The position numbers and the translations under genes are program-made. Below the pieces are notes generated by a model, which was not told the origin of the DNA, did not search any database, and saw only the letters and a list, made by a program, of their open reading frames with translations. Of a stretch of 39,738 bases of DNA, positions 26,072-33,716 are shown piece after piece (positions within the stretch are counted from its first letter, which is position 1; every line of letters starts with the position of its first letter). The stretch comes from Butyricicoccus pullicaecorum (lineage in GTDB: Bacteria; Bacillota; Clostridia; Oscillospirales; Butyricicoccaceae): the NCBI GenBank assembly GCA_021531865.1, contig JAFBIW010000018.1, forward strand, positions 1-39,738. Reading direction: 5' to 3'.

Positions 26072-26099
26072 GAAGCTGTCCATAGGCTGCGGTGCATCT

Positions 26100-26261
26100 T
26101 TATGCCGGACGGCAGGTATCCAGCGCGGCTTCGAGCTGGCGGATCTGGATGCGGATACGCGCCATGGCATAGCCATCCGCCATCTGTGCAAGCAAGCCGG
26201 TCATAATTGCGATCTGCTCTTCTAAATAACGCTCATTCGATGACATATTTACGGTTTTCAT
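26100..26261 (-). CDS. Small orphan protein, 53 residues, unknown function
   Basis: The product starts MKTVNMSSNERYLEEQIAIM, continues TGLLAQMADGYAMARIRIQI and ends RQLEAALDTCRPA. It is predicted almost fully helical and amphipathic, with a single cysteine near the end. GGGAGAATC precedes the ATG, a near-consensus promoter lies at 26328-26356, and a perfect terminator lies about 30 bp after the stop. The whole unit is therefore a well-formed single gene. No family is recognised. Its size and helical pattern would suit a small regulatory or membrane-associated protein, but nothing in the sequence fixes a role. Confidence 0.7.
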   Translation of the reverse strand: MKTVNMSSNERYLEEQIAIMTGLLAQMADGYAMARIRIQIRQLEAALDTCRPA

Positions 26262-26327
26262 GATTCTCCCTCACTTTCACCGATCCGTGGAGTCCATCGA
26301 GCTCCGTGCTTGCCTTCGATACAGTTC

Positions 26328-26356
26328 ATTTTAGCCTGATCCTCATGGAATGTCAA
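26328..26356 (-). promoter_or_regulatory. Promoter of the 53-residue orphan gene
   Basis: Minus-strand TTGACA (26351-26356), a 17-bp spacer and TAAAAT (26328-26333). Confidence 0.75.
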
Positions 26357-26740
26357 TCGGTTTTTGATTTTATTTACAATTTTTATCGTTTTGTATCTGT
26401 TAAATTCATCAAATTACACAAATATACCACATCACCTCTAAGAAACGCTCAAAACGAAACAGGCTTTGCGGGGCGTTGTCGGGGACGCACGGGAACCGGC
26501 CGTCCGACCTTCCCCGCCGTCCCGCGCCCGGCGCTCCGGCACGACCTCCCGCGCTGTCCCCCACACTCTTATTTTTACGCGGCAGACGGCAGGGCAGAAC
26601 CCGTCAGTCTGCACAAATCAAAGCCCTCTGTTTTGACGCCGCACGCAGCCGCCCCGGCCGGCATAGACTGTCCTGCGGGATGCCTGTAAACTGCCGGCGG
26701 TTTTCCCCCGCATCCCCTCCTGTTTTTCCGGCATGGCGGC
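26357..26740. other. Gene-free stretch
   Basis: No supported gene. The first 100 bp are AT-rich. The rest is GC-rich and open in several frames by composition only: the candidate reading frames lack ribosome sites and protein-like composition. Confidence 0.5.
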
Positions 26741-26776
26741 AAAAAAAGCGTCGGAACCGGATGGTTCCGACGCTTT
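26741..26776 (-). terminator. Terminator of the GerMN lipoprotein gene
   Basis: AAAGCGTCGGAACC/GGTTCCGACGCTTT perfect 14-bp stem over a 4-nt loop. On the minus strand it is followed by a run of seven T, the last three of them in the stem. Confidence 0.9.
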
Positions 26777-26792
26777 CGGGTCAGCTTTTGGG

Positions 26793-27308
26793 TTACTGTG
26801 CCGCCTGCGCGTCCTCGATCTCGAAGAGGGCGGTAAACGGTTCGTCGTAGATGGCGTGTCCGGTCTCGATGACCGCGCCGTCCGCCGTCAGGGTCAGCGC
26901 CTGCGCATCATAATAATCGAGGAAGGTATCGACGACAGACGCCAGCAGCATGATCTCGCCCGCCGTGCCGTTTTCACGGACGGCGTCGGCAAAGGCGCCG
27001 TTCAGGTCGAGCGCGATCTGTCCGTTCTCGACCGTGCAGCCCTTGACCTCGACGCCGACAGGCAGCGCGCCCTGACTGATGAGCGCGTTTACAAGCACAG
27101 GCGCCATATCGTCCTCGGTCGTCAGTGACATGGGCGTCGGAATGACGTACATGGCCTGCCCGTCGGGCAGGTAAAGGTTGACCTGCTCGGTCTGGGCGGG
27201 AGGATCGTCCGCGGGCGCAGGCGCGGGTACATCGTCCGGCTGCTTCCGGCAGCCGGCGGCGGCCGCCAGCAGCGCACAGGCGCAGAGAAGCGCTAGCCAT
27301 TTTTTCAT
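26793..27308 (-). CDS. GerMN-domain lipoprotein
   Basis: 171 residues starting MKKWLALLCACALLAAAAGC, a lipoprotein signal peptide with the lipid-carrying Cys at position 20. A Pro/Asp-rich linker follows, then a GerMN-like domain from about residue 42 (VNLYLPDGQAMYVIP) to about 170, including GCTVENGQIALDLNGAFADA. GerMN domains occur in spore germination/sporulation protein GerM and in other envelope proteins of Firmicutes and relatives. The start at 27308 follows AAAGGAGG. It is a single gene with its own terminator. A link to sporulation is suggested by the family only; no other spore gene is adjacent. Confidence 0.82.
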   Translation of the reverse strand: MKKWLALLCACALLAAAAGCRKQPDDVPAPAPADDPPAQTEQVNLYLPDGQAMYVIPTPMSLTTEDDMAPVLVNALISQGALPVGVEVKGCTVENGQIALDLNGAFADAVRENGTAGEIMLLASVVDTFLDYYDAQALTLTADGAVIETGHAIYDEPFTALFEIEDAQAAQ

Positions 27309-27424
27309 GGAAAACTGCCTCCTTTCACGGGGCAACGAATACGGTAGCTTGGGGATTGCCTATATTATAGCAGACTGTCCTCACGGCGTAAAGCCGGACG
27401 CGACCGGTCAATTGTAAACAATTT

Positions 27425-28288
27425 TTACCGCCGGTCGCCCAGGAAAAACAGGGCGACGGTGCCCGGGCCGGAGTGTGCGCCGATCGAGGGGCCGACCTCG
27501 TTGACGAGAAATTCCTGCACGCCGAACCGCTCCCGCACGAGCTGCTGGACGTAGGCGGCGTCCTCGGGGCAGTCGCCGTGCGAGATGCAGACGATCGGAT
27601 TCTCGTACCCACCGACCAGCGACGCCATCCGGCCGACCAGCTCCTCGAGCGAACGCTTGCGGCCGCGCACCTTGCCGACGGCGACCAGCTTGCCTTCGTC
27701 GTCCACGTGGAGGATGGGCTTCATGTTCAGCATCGAGCCGACCACCGCCGTGGTCTTGGACACCCGGCCGCCGCGATACAGATGAAAGAGGTCGTCGACC
27801 GTGAAAATATTGACACAGTGCAGCTTGTTCTCCTCGACCCAGGCCGCCGTCTCATCGAGCGAGCAGCCCCGGTCGCGCATCTGCACGGCATAGTGCGTCA
27901 AAAGTCCCTGACCGAGCGAGGCGGCCAGCGTGTCGATGACGACGATCCGCTTGCCCGGCTGTTCCTCCATCAGCTCGTCCGCCGCGATGCGGGCGCTCTG
28001 GTAGCTGCCGCTCAGGCCGGAGGAAAAGGCCAGATGCAGCACCTCGTCGTGGGTGCGCAGCGCGTCCTCAAAGACAGCGCGCGCGTTTTCGGGATTGACC
28101 TGTGCGGTCGTGGGCATCGCGCCGTCCCGCATCCGCTCGTAAAATTCGTGCACAGGCATCGGGCGGAATGTGTCATAGGTCTGTCCGTCGACCATGTAGC
28201 TCAGGCTCATCAGTCCCACGTCGTGCGCATGCAGATAAGACAGCGGCAGATCGCCGTTGTTATCGGTCGTGATAAAAAAGGAAGCCAT
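27425..28288 (-). CDS. DegV-family fatty-acid-binding protein
   Basis: 287 residues, the normal DegV length. It contains FFITTDNNGDLP at the N-terminus, MPTTAQVNPENA (the conserved T-S/T-Q segment), LAFSSGLSGSYQSARIAADE (the fatty-acid carboxylate site) and DDLFHLYRGGRVSKTTAVVGSMLNMKPIL. DegV/FakB proteins bind single fatty acids and present them to the kinase FakA. The usual D-S-T/S start appears here as TDNNGD. GGAGAATATTGAC precedes the ATG at 28288. It is divergent from the FAD-oxidoreductase operon, and the gap of nearly 190 bp holds a promoter for each side. No fakA is nearby. Confidence 0.92.
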   Translation of the reverse strand: MASFFITTDNNGDLPLSYLHAHDVGLMSLSYMVDGQTYDTFRPMPVHEFYERMRDGAMPTTAQVNPENARAVFEDALRTHDEVLHLAFSSGLSGSYQSARIAADELMEEQPGKRIVVIDTLAASLGQGLLTHYAVQMRDRGCSLDETAAWVEENKLHCVNIFTVDDLFHLYRGGRVSKTTAVVGSMLNMKPILHVDDEGKLVAVGKVRGRKRSLEELVGRMASLVGGYENPIVCISHGDCPEDAAYVQQLVRERFGVQEFLVNEVGPSIGAHSGPGTVALFFLGDRR

Positions 28289-28322
28289 TGTCAATATTCT
28301 CCTTCCAACTTGATACGCCCTC

Positions 28323-28351
28323 ATTATACCACACTTTTTTCCGCAAGTCAG
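28323..28351 (-). promoter_or_regulatory. Promoter of the DegV gene
   Basis: Minus-strand CTGACT (28346-28351), a 17-bp spacer and TATAAT (28323-28328). Confidence 0.55.
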
Positions 28352-28392
28352 TCCGTTTCCGGAGAACACTGACAAAAACCTCGACATTTTTC

Positions 28393-28421
28393 TTGCTCTT
28401 GTCCGACGGCCTTGGTAGAAT
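28393..28421 (+). promoter_or_regulatory. Promoter of the FAD-oxidoreductase/transporter operon
   Basis: TTGCTC (28393-28398), a 17-bp spacer and TAGAAT (28416-28421). Confidence 0.55.
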
Positions 28422-28476
28422 GAAAGTGAAATCCCGCTTTCTCCGTCAGGAGTGCAAGATAAGGAGTGCAAGGAAC

Positions 28477-29748
28477 ATGAGCAAAGTTGTCATCGCGGGC
28501 GGCGGCTGGGCAGGCTGCGCCGCCGCTTACGCGGCCCGTTTACAGGGCGCTTCCGTCATCCTGCTCGAACGCACCGATATGCTGCTGGGCACCGGTCTGG
28601 TCGGCGGCATCATGCGCAACAACGGCCGCTACACGGCGGCGGAAGAGATGATCGCGCTGGGCGGCGGCGCGCTCTTCGAGCTTGTGGACGGCTGCTGCCG
28701 CCACGTCAATATCGACTTCCCCGGCCACGCGCACGCCAGCCTGTATGATATCGCCAAAACGCCCGCGACCGTCGAGCGGTACTTAGCCGAGCAGGGCGTT
28801 ACGATCGTCAAAAAGGCCCGGGTCACCGCCGTGCAGATGGAGGGACGGACGCTGCGCGCGGTCGAAACCGCCGACGGCCGCACCTTCGCGGGCGACGTCT
28901 TCCTCGACACGACCGGCACGGCCGGGCCGATGGCCAACTGCACGAAATACGGCAACGGCTGCGCCATGTGCATCCTGCGCTGCCCCAGCTTCGGCGGGCG
29001 CGTCAGCCTGACCGGGCTGTGCGGCGTGCCCGAAAAAATGGGCCGCAAGGCGGACGGCTCGATCGGCGCGATGAGTGGCTCATGCAAGCTGTATAAGGAA
29101 TCGCTCGCGCCCGAGATCGTCGGGAAGCTCGACCGGGACGGCGTCGCGGTCATTCCCCTGCCGCCCGAGCTGATCGAAAACCACCTGTCGATCAAAGCCT
29201 GCCAGCAGTACGCCCTCAAGGCCTTCGCCGAGAACGTCGTCCTGCTTGACACCGGCCACGCCAAGCTGATGACCCCCTACTTCACGCTCGACCGGCTGCG
29301 CCGCATCCCGGGCTTTGAAAACGCGCGGTATGAAGATCCCTACGCGGGCGGTCAGGGCAACTCCATGCGCTATTTCGCGCTCGCGCCGCGCGACGATACC
29401 CTCCGGGTCGAGGGCGTCGACAACCTCTTCTGCGCGGGCGAGAAGGCCGGTCTGCTGGTCGGCCACACCGAGGCCATCGTCACCGGCGTGCTGGCCGGCT
29501 ATAACGCCGCGCGCACGGCGGACGGGCGGGACGCCCTGATCCTCCCGCGCGAGACGGCGGTCGGTGATGCGATTGCCTTCGTCCGCGAGCAGATGGAAAC
29601 CGAGGAAGGCATGGGCAAGAAATACACCTTCTCCGGCTCGGTTCTGTTTGAACGAATGCAGGCACGCGGCTCCTACACGACCGACCGCGCACAGATCGCG
29701 CAGCGCGTGTCCGCTCTGGGACTGACCGGCGTGTTCGCCGCAAAATAA
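28477..29748 (+). CDS. FAD-dependent oxidoreductase with a four-cysteine cluster
   Basis: 423 residues. The N-terminal dinucleotide fold is VVIAGGGWAGCAAAYAA (4-20) with the acidic E31 ending the second strand, and a C-terminal FAD motif reads GVDNLFCAGEKAGLLVGHTEA. This matches the broad FAD_oxidored/GidA-like group. Residues 155-169 hold C-x6-C-x2-C-x3-C (C155, C162, C165, C169), followed by PSFGGR, which looks like an Fe-S or redox cysteine site. The start at 28477 follows AAGGAG. It shares a ribosome-site-spaced junction (11 nt) with a membrane transporter, suggesting uptake and oxidation or reduction of one compound. The substrate is not identifiable. Confidence 0.82.
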   Translation: MSKVVIAGGGWAGCAAAYAARLQGASVILLERTDMLLGTGLVGGIMRNNGRYTAAEEMIALGGGALFELVDGCCRHVNIDFPGHAHASLYDIAKTPATVERYLAEQGVTIVKKARVTAVQMEGRTLRAVETADGRTFAGDVFLDTTGTAGPMANCTKYGNGCAMCILRCPSFGGRVSLTGLCGVPEKMGRKADGSIGAMSGSCKLYKESLAPEIVGKLDRDGVAVIPLPPELIENHLSIKACQQYALKAFAENVVLLDTGHAKLMTPYFTLDRLRRIPGFENARYEDPYAGGQGNSMRYFALAPRDDTLRVEGVDNLFCAGEKAGLLVGHTEAIVTGVLAGYNAARTADGRDALILPRETAVGDAIAFVREQMETEEGMGKKYTFSGSVLFERMQARGSYTTDRAQIAQRVSALGLTGVFAAK

Positions 29749-29759
29749 GGAGGCCTCAT

Positions 29760-31127
29760 ATGGTCACACTGACTTCCCTGCATTTTGCTTATATGGCGGT
29801 CACCGTCGTCGTGCTGGCCGCCATGCTGATGAAAAAAGAGATCGTCGTTCCCTGCACCTTCGGCATCCTGCTGATCGGCTACCTGTACTCGGGCAGCGCG
29901 GTCAAGGCCGTGCAGACCCTCAACACCGCCATCATCCAGTCCTGCATCGAGCTGCTGGGCATCATCGTCGTCATCGCGCTCGTGGTCTCGATGAGCCGCG
30001 CCATGATCTCGATCGGCGCGGACGAGATGATCATGCGTCCGGTGCGCCGGGTCATCCGCACGCGCAATTCGGCCTTCTGGATCATCGGTCTGGCCATGCT
30101 GATCGTCTCTTGGCTGATCTGGCCGAGTCCGGCCGTCGCGCTGATCGGCGCGCTGCTGCTGCCGGTCGCCGGACGGGTCGGCCTGCCCGCCATCTGGGCG
30201 GCTGTCGCCATGAACCTCTTCGGCCACGGCGCGGGTCTGTCCTCCGACTTCTTCATTCAGGGTGCGCCCGATATCGCGGCGACCGCCGCCGGGGTGGACA
30301 CCGTCGCGGTCATGCGAGCGTCCGTGCCCCTGTGGGCGGTCATGTGCATCGTCACCTTGGGCGTCGCGTTCTGGATGATGCGGCAGGAGATGAAATCGGG
30401 CGTGCTGGAAGCTTCGGTCATCGACGACGCGCCCGACCGCGTGATTGAAAAGCGCGGGCTGGCCATCGCTATGGCCGTGCTCATGCCCGCCGCCTTCCTG
30501 CTGGACGTCGGCCTGATGGTGGCCTTCGGCATCGTGGGCGGCGATGCGACCGCGCTCGTCGCGGGCACCGCGCTCCTGCTCATGTGCGTCATGACCATCG
30601 CCGACAAGGGGCTGGGCGGCGCGCTCGAGGCCGCGACCGACAACCTGCGCGACGGCTTCCTGTTCGCCATCAAAATCTTCGCGCCCGTCATCGTCATCGC
30701 CGCCTTCTTCTTCATGGGCAGCGAAGGCTTCGCGCAGAGCGTGCTGGGCGAAAATGCGACCGGCCTGCTGGGCGACATCGGCCTGTGGCTGTCGGGTCAC
30801 GTCCCGCTGAACAAGGTCTCCCTCGTCCTGCTGGAGACCGGCGTCGGCGCGATTACCGGTCTGGACGGCTCGGGCTTCTCCGGCCTGCCGCTGTGCGGCT
30901 CAATCGCGCAGACCTTCTCGGTCATCGGCGACGTCGATGTGCCCACGCTGGCCGCGCTCGGCCAGATCGCAACGATCTGGGTGGGCGGCGGTACGATCAT
31001 CCCGTGGGGCTGCATCCCGGTGGCGGCGATCTGCGGCGTCAAGGCGACCGACCTCGCCCGCAAGAACCTGATTCCGGTGCTCTGCGGCCTTGCGGCCACC
31101 ACCGTCGCGGCCATCTTCCTGATCTGA
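29760..31127 (+). CDS. Multi-pass membrane transporter (ion-transporter/ArsB-NhaD-like superfamily, tentative)
   Basis: 455 residues with about 11-12 hydrophobic helices. Two similar halves each carry a small-residue-rich re-entrant-like segment: WPSPAVALIGALLLPVAGRV in the first and GLDGSGFSGLPLCGSIAQTF in the second. This two-fold layout is typical of ion-transporter-superfamily carriers for carboxylates and other anions. AAGGAGG lies 5 nt before the ATG, overlapping the end of the FAD-enzyme gene, and a terminator follows. Co-expression with the oxidoreductase suggests it moves that enzyme's substrate. The family assignment is by general pattern, not a specific motif. Confidence 0.7.
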   Translation: MVTLTSLHFAYMAVTVVVLAAMLMKKEIVVPCTFGILLIGYLYSGSAVKAVQTLNTAIIQSCIELLGIIVVIALVVSMSRAMISIGADEMIMRPVRRVIRTRNSAFWIIGLAMLIVSWLIWPSPAVALIGALLLPVAGRVGLPAIWAAVAMNLFGHGAGLSSDFFIQGAPDIAATAAGVDTVAVMRASVPLWAVMCIVTLGVAFWMMRQEMKSGVLEASVIDDAPDRVIEKRGLAIAMAVLMPAAFLLDVGLMVAFGIVGGDATALVAGTALLLMCVMTIADKGLGGALEAATDNLRDGFLFAIKIFAPVIVIAAFFFMGSEGFAQSVLGENATGLLGDIGLWLSGHVPLNKVSLVLLETGVGAITGLDGSGFSGLPLCGSIAQTFSVIGDVDVPTLAALGQIATIWVGGGTIIPWGCIPVAAICGVKATDLARKNLIPVLCGLAATTVAAIFLI

Positions 31128-31142
31128 CCTCTGTATGCCAAA

Positions 31143-31175
31143 AAGCCCGTTTCCGGTGGGAAACGGGCTTCTTTA
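31143..31175. terminator. Bidirectional terminator between transporter and nucleosidase genes
   Basis: AAGCCCGTTTCC/GGAAACGGGCTT perfect 12-bp stem with a 4-nt loop, CTTTATG on the plus side and an A-run on the other, serving two convergent genes. Confidence 0.85.
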
Positions 31176-31192
31176 TGTCATTTTAGCCATTT

Positions 31193-31954
31193 TCAGCGTT
31201 CATGGAAACAGCGTAGAACGGCGCGCACGAAGTCCTGACAGGCAGCGGCTGTCCCCGGGTCGAACGGCTCGTCGTGCACCGCGCTGTTCGACAGCACGCG
31301 CACACCCAGAAAGGGTATCCCGTGCGACAGGCAGATCTGGGCGGCAGCCGCCGTCTCCATCTCCTCGGCGCTCGTGCCCAGCGTCTCGTGCAGCAGAGCG
31401 ATGCGGTCCAGCTCGTTGTTCCACTGGTCGGCCGAGCCCAGAACGCCCTCGACCACCCGACCCGGCCAGCTCCGCGCCGCCGCCCGCGCGGCGGCGAGCA
31501 GTCCTGCGTCCGCCGGGAACACCGTGTCCTTGGGGCCGTCGCCCGGAGCGGTGCTCGCGCGCTCCAGCCCGAGCGGCCGCCACGCATGCAGGTCGACGCC
31601 CGCGCCTGCCGGTGCGAACGGGGCGCAGACCGCGCCCATGTTGACGCACCGCGCACCGATCACCAGATCGCCCGCGTGCAGCGCCGGGTCGTGTCCGCCC
31701 GCCGTGCCCTGACTGAACACCGCGCAGGGTGAAAACCGCGCGATTGCCAACGCCGTCGCCGCCGCCGCGTTCGCCATGCCCTGATTCGTGCGCACAACCA
31801 CCGTCGGCCAGCCGTCCAGCAGGCCGCGCACGCACTTCCATACGCCGAGCGTCACCGGCTCAGCGTCGGTCAGCGCGGCGATCAGCCGGTCGGTCTCAAT
31901 ATCCATCGCGCCCTCGCACACGACCGGGCGCGTTCTCTGCTCTGTTTGTTTCAT
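31193..31954 (-). CDS. MTA/SAH nucleosidase-family (PNP_UDP) enzyme
   Basis: 253 residues. The N-terminal EGAMDIETDRLIAAL matches the catalytic AMxxE region of 5'-methylthioadenosine/S-adenosylhomocysteine nucleosidases. VVRTNQGMANAAAATALAI and the FSQGTAGGHDP segment form the ribose/phosphate region, and AEEMETAAAAQIC (196-208) is the M-E-x-A-A ribose-binding motif. The catalytic loop reads VRVLSNSAV, with Asn at 223 where MTA/SAH nucleosidases have Asp; Asn there is a feature of 6-oxopurine-specific relatives. So inosine-like or futalosine-like substrates are possible. The ribosome site is a GGGGG run 6-10 nt upstream, weak. It stands alone, convergent with the transporter. Confidence 0.8.
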   Translation of the reverse strand: MKQTEQRTRPVVCEGAMDIETDRLIAALTDAEPVTLGVWKCVRGLLDGWPTVVVRTNQGMANAAAATALAIARFSPCAVFSQGTAGGHDPALHAGDLVIGARCVNMGAVCAPFAPAGAGVDLHAWRPLGLERASTAPGDGPKDTVFPADAGLLAAARAAARSWPGRVVEGVLGSADQWNNELDRIALLHETLGTSAEEMETAAAAQICLSHGIPFLGVRVLSNSAVHDEPFDPGTAAACQDFVRAVLRCFHER

Positions 31955-32049
31955 CGTTTTTCCCCCGTACTCCGGACGCCACCGCCTGTCTTCGGGCGAT
32001 TTTCCGGTTTGATCTTCCTTATCATATCATATTTGCATGGAATTTTACA

Positions 32050-32078
32050 TTGCCCGCCCGATTTTCCTGCTGTATAAT
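32050..32078 (+). promoter_or_regulatory. Promoter of the MATE transporter
   Basis: TTGCCC (32050-32055), a 17-bp spacer and TATAAT (32073-32078), 32 bp before the start codon. Confidence 0.65.
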
Positions 32079-32110
32079 AATAGGGAATCTTCCTTCTATC
32101 GAGGTGTCCT

Positions 32111-33496
32111 ATGCGCTCCCCTTCTCGCCGTGCGCCGCGCGGCTCCCTGTTTTCCGGCCACGATCTGCTCGTGCTCATCGTCCCGCTGTTCATCGAGCAG
32201 TTTCTGAATACGACCGTCGGCATGGCCGACTCCATGATGATCGCCAGCGTGGGCGAAGCCGCCGTTTCAGGCGTTTCGCTGGTCGATTCGGTCATGATCC
32301 TCATCAATAATATCTTCGCGGCGCTGGCGACCGGCGGCGCGGTCGTTGCGGGACAGTTCCTCGGCATGCGCGACCCCGATCGAGCCGAGCAGGCGGGCAA
32401 CCAGCTCCTCCTGTTCACCGCCGTGCTGGGCGCGGCCGTCTCCGTCCTGCTGTACCTGCTCTCCGGCTTCATTCTGGGCACGGTTTTCGGTGCGATCGAA
32501 CCGGACGTCTATGCCTACGCGCACACCTATCTGTTCATCGTCGCGCTGGCCGCGCCCTTTATCGCGGTCTACAACGCGGGCGCGGCGCTCTTCCGCACGA
32601 TGGGCAACTCCCGCATTTCGATGACGGTCTCGCTCATCATGAACGCGGTCAACATCTGCGGCAACGCTGTGCTCATCTTCGGCCTGCGCATGGGCGTGTC
32701 CGGCGCGGCCATCCCCACCCTGCTCTCCCGCGTGCTCGCCTCTTTTCTGATGATACAGCTTCTGCGCCGGGGCGATCCGTCCCTACCCATCCACCTGCGC
32801 CCAGCCGATCTGCGCCGGTTCGACGGCGGCCTGATCCGCCGCATCCTGTACATCGGCATCCCGAACGGACTCGAAAACAGTATGTTCCAGCTTGGAAAAA
32901 TCATGATGCTCAGTCTGGTCTCGACCTTCGGCACGGTCTCGATCGCGGCCAACGCGGTCGGCTCGACCGTCTGCACCTTCCAGTCCCTGCCGGGCACGGC
33001 GATCGGTCTGGCCATGGTCACGGTCATCGCGCGCTGTGTGGGTGCGGACGACTTTGAACAGGTGCGGTTCTATACCCGCCGCCTGATGGCCGTCGCCTAC
33101 GGCGCCATGATCGTGTTCAACAGCCTGATCCTGCTCAGCCTGCCGGTCATCACCTGGCTTTACCACCTCTCGGACGAGACCGCCCGGCTCGCGACCATCG
33201 TTCTCACCATCCACGGCGTGTTCTGCATGATCATCTGGCCGCTGTCCTTCACCCTGCCCAACGCCCTGCGCGCGGCGAACGACGTAAAATACTGCATGAT
33301 CGTCGCGATTTTCTCCATGTGGGTCTTCCGCGTGGGCGGCGGTTACCTGCTCGCCACACTGGGCGGCTTCGGCATGGTCGGCGTGTGGATGGCCATGATC
33401 CTCGACTGGGCCTTCCGCACGGTCTGCTTTGTACACCGCTACCGGGGCGAGAAATGGCAGCGCAGCATCATCTTGAAAATGCAGTCCACAAGCTGA
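32111..33496 (+). CDS. MATE-family multidrug/metabolite exporter
   Basis: 461 residues with 12 membrane helices in two MatE halves. The first half has VPLFIEQFLNTTVGMADSMM, a typical MATE TM1-TM2 junction, and GGAVVAGQFLGMRDPDRAEQ. The second has GIPNGLENSMFQLGKIMMLS and AIGLAMVTVIARCVGADDFE. MATE carriers export cationic drugs and metabolites using Na+ or H+ gradients. The substrate is unknown. GAGGT precedes the ATG by 6 nt, and a promoter and a terminator frame the gene. It is divergent from the nucleosidase gene and convergent with glycerate kinase. Confidence 0.93.
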   Translation: MRSPSRRAPRGSLFSGHDLLVLIVPLFIEQFLNTTVGMADSMMIASVGEAAVSGVSLVDSVMILINNIFAALATGGAVVAGQFLGMRDPDRAEQAGNQLLLFTAVLGAAVSVLLYLLSGFILGTVFGAIEPDVYAYAHTYLFIVALAAPFIAVYNAGAALFRTMGNSRISMTVSLIMNAVNICGNAVLIFGLRMGVSGAAIPTLLSRVLASFLMIQLLRRGDPSLPIHLRPADLRRFDGGLIRRILYIGIPNGLENSMFQLGKIMMLSLVSTFGTVSIAANAVGSTVCTFQSLPGTAIGLAMVTVIARCVGADDFEQVRFYTRRLMAVAYGAMIVFNSLILLSLPVITWLYHLSDETARLATIVLTIHGVFCMIIWPLSFTLPNALRAANDVKYCMIVAIFSMWVFRVGGGYLLATLGGFGMVGVWMAMILDWAFRTVCFVHRYRGEKWQRSIILKMQSTS

Positions 33497-33521
33497 TCTC
33501 ATTCCATATCTGTCTGCAAGC

Positions 33522-33555
33522 GCCGTCCTGCGTTTCATGTGGGACGGCACTTTTT
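33522..33555 (+). terminator. Terminator after the MATE gene
   Basis: GCCGTCC (33522-33528) pairs with GGACGGC (33542-33548) over a 13-nt loop, followed by AC and five T. Confidence 0.75.
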
Positions 33556-33590
33556 ATACTTAATTCCGCCTGAAAATGTGCGTTTTCGGA

Positions 33591-33716
33591 CTGAGCACGG
33601 TATTTTACCGGCTGAGCACGGTTTCTGGGCCGCTGAGCACGGCGATTCTTGATCTGAGCACGACTTCCCGCCCGCTGAGCACGGCGATCCGTCACCTGAG
33701 CACCGTTTCCCGCTCC
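33591..33716. repeat. Six-copy 21-bp tandem repeat at the glycerate kinase 3' end
   Basis: CTGAGCAC followed by 13 variable bases recurs at 33591, 33612, 33633, 33654, 33675 and 33696, exactly 21 bp apart. The 8-base core is invariant while the rest differs, so this is not a simple recent duplication. The last copy supplies the final VLR codons of glycerate kinase. The frame is open on both strands because 21 is a multiple of three. Confidence 0.9.

Noticed and set aside
26306-26850. Open frames in the GC-rich stretch upstream of the GerMN gene
   Set aside because: Pro/Arg/Ala-rich composition, no ribosome sites, and overlap with a terminator.
27325-27612. Small frame overlapping the DegV 3' end
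   Set aside because: A shadow of DegV in another frame, without ribosome site or motif.
33591-33716. CRISPR array
   Set aside because: The repeats are only 8 bases with 13-base gaps and there are no cas genes; CRISPR repeats and spacers are each over 20 bases.
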